Assembly: GCA_038326615.1 (NCBI GenBank)
Contig: JBBQKF010000105.1
Span: forward strand, 1 to 8,803
Length of the DNA: 8,803 nt
Reading direction: 5' to 3'
Source of the DNA: JBBQKF01 sp038326615
Lineage (GTDB): Bacteria; Bacillota; Clostridia; Saccharofermentanales; UBA5734
Positions 5,710-8,803 of this stretch are shown one piece after another (the first letter of the stretch is position 1; each line of letters begins with the position of its first letter). The position numbers and the translations under genes were made by a program. The notes below the pieces were generated by a model. It saw only the letters and a program-made list of their open reading frames with translations, made no database searches and was not told where the DNA came from.

Positions 5710-6591
5710 TCATTCCGATTTAGAAACAGAAACAGAATCATTTTTCCCTGAAATCGAATTTGTCGGGCATACTTCCTTGCATTTGTTGCATGATATGCAT
5801 TTGAAAGGGTCTATGACAGCGAGAGGACCATCCATAGTAATTGCCTGCGAAGGACATATTTTAAAGCATCTCTGACAACCAATACATCCAACAGAACAGT
5901 GCTTTTTAGTTTCGGCGCCTGGCCATTTATTACGACATTCGACCTTATAATTATTATTGTATTTTAGTACCATGAAAATTATTTTTTTCGGACATGTTTT
6001 GACACATAAGCCGCATGCTTTACATTTATAATCATTAACGACAGCAATTTCATTTACAATATCAATTGCATTATATGGACAAGCAACGGCACAATCGCCA
6101 TATCCCATACATCCATATGTGCAGGACCCTGGCCCTGAAAATATGGAATGAGCTGAACTGCAAGTCAGTGTGCCACTATATTCAAAACGTTTGTGAGTGT
6201 GCTCGTTTGTTCCGTTACACATGACATGCGCAACAGAGGGTTCAACCGACTTTGCGGCTATTCCTAGTCGAGCTGCAAGTCTTTGTGATACATCACTACC
6301 CCCAACAGGGCATTTGCCAGTATTATCTCCACCTTCAGCAAGATAATCTGCGTAACCTTCGCATCCAGTAAATCCGCAAGCTCCACAATTAATATTTGGA
6401 AGAATTTCACGCAATTCAGATTGAAGCTTATTTACTGATATTTGAAATACTTTAGAAACGACACCAAGTACCAAACCAAGTACAAGTGCAATACCACCAA
6501 CAATGAGTGTAGGAATAATTATGTCATTTATAGCAAGCATTAGCGGAATTTGCGTTTTTAATGAAAAGATCGTAAGCAAAATATTTATCAT
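5710..6591 (-). CDS. rnfB: Rnf complex subunit RnfB, multi-cluster ferredoxin-type protein
   Basis: This 293-residue subunit accepts electrons from ferredoxin in the Rnf ferredoxin:NAD+ oxidoreductase. A transmembrane helix (about 24-46) anchors it. Next comes the characteristic 4Fe-4S motif with Cys69, Cys72, Cys77 and Cys94. Four ferredoxin-like groups follow: Cys157/161/167/171, Cys190/193/196/200, Cys236/239/242/246 and Cys265/268/271/275, most with C-x2-C-x2-C-x3-CP spacing. Additional cysteines occur at 125, 144, 219 and 232. The first 20 or so residues precede the usual start of the helix; AGGAGGT (6596-6602) upstream of the first ATG supports the long form. It is the last gene of the operon and lies 21 bases after rnfA. 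Confidence 0.96.
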   Translation of the reverse strand: MINILLTIFSLKTQIPLMLAINDIIIPTLIVGGIALVLGLVLGVVSKVFQISVNKLQSELREILPNINCGACGFTGCEGYADYLAEGGDNTGKCPVGGSDVSQRLAARLGIAAKSVEPSVAHVMCNGTNEHTHKRFEYSGTLTCSSAHSIFSGPGSCTYGCMGYGDCAVACPYNAIDIVNEIAVVNDYKCKACGLCVKTCPKKIIFMVLKYNNNYKVECRNKWPGAETKKHCSVGCIGCQRCFKICPSQAITMDGPLAVIDPFKCISCNKCKEVCPTNSISGKNDSVSVSKSE

Positions 6592-6612
6592 TCTAACCTC
6601 CTGAAAGCCTGA

Positions 6613-7203
6613 TTATGCAAATAATTTTTCGATAAGCCCTTTGAAACCAAAAAAAGAAATGGAAACTATTGATGCGGAAATCAAGGTAATCGGAAGCCCT
6701 TTGAAAAAGCGAGGTACATCAGCTCTGTCAATTTTTGATCTTACACCAGCAAAAAGAACCATTGCCAAAAGGAAGCCCACACCAGCACCGAAACTATTAA
6801 TGATTCCCTGCATAAAGTTGTAACCTTTATCTATATTAAGAATTGTAACACCAAGAACGGCGCAGTTTGTTGTAATTAGAGGAAGATAAACACCCAACGC
6901 GTTATATAGAGGTGGTAGAAGCTTCTTTAGCATCAATTCAATGCTTTGAACAAGTGCCGCAATTACTATAATAAAAACTATTGTACTAAGGTACTTTATT
7001 CCTAATGGTATAAGTATGAAAGTAAAAATAGGATAAGTCAAAGCGGACGCCATAACCATTACAACAATAACAGCAAGGCTCATTCCAACCGCAGTATCAA
7101 GTTTTTTTGATACCCCCAGGAAAGGACAGATGCCAAGGAATTTGGATAAAACAAAGTTTTCTACCAATATAGCACTGAACAAAATTATAAACATTTCTTT
7201 CAT
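6613..7203 (-). CDS. rnfA: Rnf complex membrane subunit RnfA
   Basis: This 196-residue membrane protein has about six transmembrane helices and the normal RnfA length. The conserved FLGICPFLGVS (about 22-32) and TTNCAVLG (about 111-118) supply Cys26 and Cys114. In Rnf structures the matching cysteines of RnfA and RnfE hold an iron-sulfur cluster within the membrane. The ATG at 7201-7203 is preferred to a GTG at 7224, because GGAGGT lies just upstream and the protein then starts MKEMFIILFSAILVEN as in the family. It forms a pseudo-symmetric pair with RnfE and carries electrons across the membrane. Confidence 0.96.
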   Translation of the reverse strand: MKEMFIILFSAILVENFVLSKFLGICPFLGVSKKLDTAVGMSLAVIVVMVMASALTYPIFTFILIPLGIKYLSTIVFIIVIAALVQSIELMLKKLLPPLYNALGVYLPLITTNCAVLGVTILNIDKGYNFMQGIINSFGAGVGFLLAMVLFAGVRSKIDRADVPRFFKGLPITLISASIVSISFFGFKGLIEKLFA

Positions 7204-7263
7204 AAAGACCTCCGTTTCACCCACTTGTATGGTGAATCAAATTGTGACTATTAGCGATTAGAG

Positions 7264-8121
7264 TTATTTCAATGAAGAACCGTCATTTTGTGTGGGATTT
7301 CCTTCTTGTCTTTGATTAACTTTGGCTGATTTATTCTCGGCGAACACAGCGGAACCGTCCCCTTGTGTTGCGTCCCCTTGTGTTGCAGCGGAACTGCCCC
7401 CCTGTGTTACGCGTGCTGCTATTGTGCAATTGCTTATAGCAGGATTATCGCATAGTTTGCAAACACCACAGTGTGCAACCATTTCCTTGCGCCCGGCAGC
7501 TTCGTCAAGATTTCTGCTGAGCCTTTGCGAAAGAGCAACTAAAATGCCGAATACAAAGAACCCCCCAGGCGGAAGAATTAGAACAAGCATTGGTTCTATC
7601 GTTCCTCCAGCTTGTAAAACAGGGATAGAAAAATTAAAAATCGTTCCATTACCAAAGATCTCTCTGATTGCCCCCATTAAAACAAGTGCGGAGGTAAATC
7701 CAACACCCATACCTAAAGCATCAAGAATCGATGGCAAAACGTCATTTTTGCTTGCAAATATTTCAGCTCTAGCAAGAATTATACAATTAACAACGATTAG
7801 TGGGATGAAAATTCCAAGTTCACGGTTAAGTGCAGGAAGGAAAGCTTCGAGCAGCATTTGAACCACAGAAACAAATCCAGCTATTATTGCAATGAACGCA
7901 GGGATTCTAACTTTGTCAGGTATTACTTTTCTTAAAAGTGAAATGGCAAGATTTGATCCTAGCAATACAAACAAGGCCGCTATACCCATACCAAGTCCGT
8001 TTTTAGCAGATGTTGTAACTGCCAATGCTGGACAAGTCCCTAGAACAAGGCGCAATACAGGATTTTCTGTCAAAATACCTTTTGTAAATTCTTTCATATA
8101 AGGAGTTTTCTTAACAGCCAT
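7264..8121 (-). CDS. rnfE: Rnf complex membrane subunit RnfE with repeat-derived C-terminal tail
   Basis: This 285-residue protein has a core of about 200 residues that is standard RnfE: FTKGILTENPVLRLVLGTCPALAV near the start, about six transmembrane helices, and Cys30 (LGTCPALAV) and Cys113 (VVNCIILAR), the counterparts of the RnfA cysteines. After residue 205 a hydrophilic tail follows. It first has a Cys group HCGVCKLCDNPAISNC (Cys218, 221, 224, 232), then TQGGSS (239-244), TQGDA (247-251), TQGDGS (252-257) and finally TQNDGSS (277-283), which correspond to copies of a dispersed DNA repeat. GGAGGTGA in the end of rnfG precedes the ATG, which directly follows the rnfG stop codon. The core call is certain; the role of the tail is unknown. 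Confidence 0.95.
   Translation of the reverse strand: MAVKKTPYMKEFTKGILTENPVLRLVLGTCPALAVTTSAKNGLGMGIAALFVLLGSNLAISLLRKVIPDKVRIPAFIAIIAGFVSVVQMLLEAFLPALNRELGIFIPLIVVNCIILARAEIFASKNDVLPSILDALGMGVGFTSALVLMGAIREIFGNGTIFNFSIPVLQAGGTIEPMLVLILPPGGFFVFGILVALSQRLSRNLDEAAGRKEMVAHCGVCKLCDNPAISNCTIAARVTQGGSSAATQGDATQGDGSAVFAENKSAKVNQRQEGNPTQNDGSSLK
7277..7293 (-). repeat. Degenerate copy of the GAACCGTCCCC repeat at the rnfE 3' end
   Basis: On the + strand GAACCGTCATTTTGTGT resembles the GAACCGTCCCCTTGTGT core at 7352-7368. It encodes the TQNDGSS end of RnfE, shortly before the stop codon. Confidence 0.6.
7341..7409 (-). repeat. Tandem copies of the dispersed repeat inside rnfE
   Basis: Three units follow each other on the + strand: CGAACACAGCGGAACCGTCC with CCTTGTGTTG (7341-7370), CGTCCCCTTGTGTTG (7371-7385), and CAGCGGAACTGCCCC with CCTGTGTTA (7386-7409). 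The first matches the reverse strand of the element at 1798-1828 in all of its conserved blocks. Read on the - strand the units are open and encode the TQGD/TQGG repeats of the RnfE tail. Confidence 0.85.
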
Positions 8122-8736
8122 TTATTTATCACCTCCAGTCGATGTTTTAGTAAACACGTCAAAAGCAATTGTCAATGCATTGTTAGTTGCTTGAACCATT
8201 GCATTTGAGGAAATTGTTGCACCAGTAATCGCATCAACTACATTTACGTTTTTATCAGATTTCTTCACAGAGAAAAGAAGACCTGCGTCTTTGTTTATAA
8301 AGCGTTGGGTAAAGATATTTTCAGCGACTTTCTTGCCAAGTCCAGGGGTTTCGTTGTCTGAAAGAACCTGAATTCCTGTTACTTTACGGTCATTAGATAT
8401 TCCGACAATAATTGTTATTTCACCACTGTATCCCTTAAATGTGGATACTACAACTAATCCGATTTGGTTATTCGATGAATCGAGAGCAGAATTCACAGAT
8501 TTAATTTTGGGTGTTTTAGATGAAATGCTACTTGAAGATATATCGGTAAAAGAAGCAGCTGCGGGAAAAACCTTTAGCATAGCTTGCTCTTGTTCTAGCG
8601 TTGCTTGTGCTATGATTTTATCTTTTGTCAATTCATTTGTTCCGGCAAGCGCCAAAGTAACAACAACTGCGATTATAAAAAGAATAACCGCTGCCGAAAC
8701 AGGATTTTCCTTAAAATCAAACTTTTTGTTTTTCAC
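8122..8736 (-). CDS. rnfG: Rnf complex subunit RnfG, covalent FMN carrier
   Basis: This 204-residue protein has one N-terminal transmembrane helix (about 12-33) and an extracytoplasmic FMN-binding domain. It includes the conserved ETPGLG (129-134) and the flavin-attachment motif DAITGATISS (168-177), in which Thr174 is the expected residue modified by the ApbE-type flavin transferase. The domain transfers electrons within the Rnf complex. The GTG at 8734-8736 is chosen, because GGAGGAGGT (8744-8752) lies 7 bases upstream; an in-frame TTG at 8754 overlaps that site and is not credible. The start overlaps the last 20 bases of rnfD, which suggests translational coupling. Confidence 0.95.
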   Translation of the reverse strand: MKNKKFDFKENPVSAAVILFIIAVVVTLALAGTNELTKDKIIAQATLEQEQAMLKVFPAAASFTDISSSSISSKTPKIKSVNSALDSSNNQIGLVVVSTFKGYSGEITIIVGISNDRKVTGIQVLSDNETPGLGKKVAENIFTQRFINKDAGLLFSVKKSDKNVNVVDAITGATISSNAMVQATNNALTIAFDVFTKTSTGGDK

Positions 8737-8803
8737 GTTTTTTACCTCCTCCAAATGGAATTGGGATTGTCAGGTTATCAATATGTGGAGTAACAATATT
8801 CAT
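8717..8803 (-). CDS. rnfD: RnfD C-terminus, cut by window edge
   Basis: Twenty-eight codons from the right edge to a TGA at 8717-8719 encode MNIVTPHIDNLTIPIPFGGG plus a lysine-rich end. The asparagine-proline-Ile-Asp pattern and the closing P-FG match the end of RnfD, and position directly before rnfG fits the rnfCDGEAB order. RnfD is a membrane subunit with covalent FMN; those parts are outside the window. Its last codons carry the ribosome binding site of rnfG. Confidence 0.85.
   Translation of the reverse strand: MNIVTPHIDNLTIPIPFGGGKKREKQKV

Noticed and set aside
7322..7861. 179-codon + strand frame opposite rnfE
   Set aside because: It is the shadow of the well-conserved rnfE frame; no SD and no recognisable domain.

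Overview
The window looks like a piece of a low-GC Firmicutes chromosome, most likely from an anaerobic member of the Clostridia. The reasons are the AT-rich codon use, strong AGGAGG-type ribosome binding sites, a zinc-type bL28, and a complete rnfGEAB block behind the end of rnfD, which is the tail of the rnfCDGEAB order used by clostridial Rnf complexes. The species cannot be named from this sequence alone.

Left edge (1-140): what appears to be the right end of an IS200/IS605-type element, with a possible TnpB C-terminus, a subterminal hairpin and a TAGTTCAC end. About 220 bp without a gene follow.

Thi operon (358-5196, + strand): a good sigma-70 promoter, a TPP (THI-box) riboswitch and a long intrinsic terminator precede five genes. 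These are a single-domain thiamine-binding protein (MTH1187/YkoF type), an ABC permease (ThiX-like), a lipoprotein substrate-binding protein of the NMT1/THI5 fold (ThiY-like), an ABC ATPase (ThiZ-like) and a SAM-dependent methyltransferase. The transporter probably imports a thiamine precursor pyrimidine (HMP or a formylamino-pyrimidine) when TPP is scarce. A strong bidirectional terminator at 5168-5196 ends the operon and also serves the convergent rpmB gene.

Right half (- strand): rpmB (bL28) has its own promoter. After about 200 bp without a gene comes the 3' part of an rnf operon, read right to left as rnfD (last 28 codons), rnfG, rnfE, rnfA, rnfB. Rnf is a membrane complex that oxidises ferredoxin with NAD+ and pumps Na+ or H+. 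The genes are tightly packed with overlapping or abutting ends, so they are one transcript; its promoter lies outside the window.

The most unusual observation is a dispersed repeat (CGAACACAG-nn-GAACCGTCCCC-nn-TGTGTT). It lies at the 3' end of the permease gene, where it can form two mutually exclusive hairpins, and it also occurs in several shortened copies inside the rnfE reading frame, where it encodes a TQGD-type repeat tail. The repeat seems to have been converted into protein-coding sequence. Two other simple-repeat expansions affect the ThiZ C-terminus and the middle of the methyltransferase. I see no clear new defence or biosynthetic system; the novelty here is mainly in repeats and regulatory layout.
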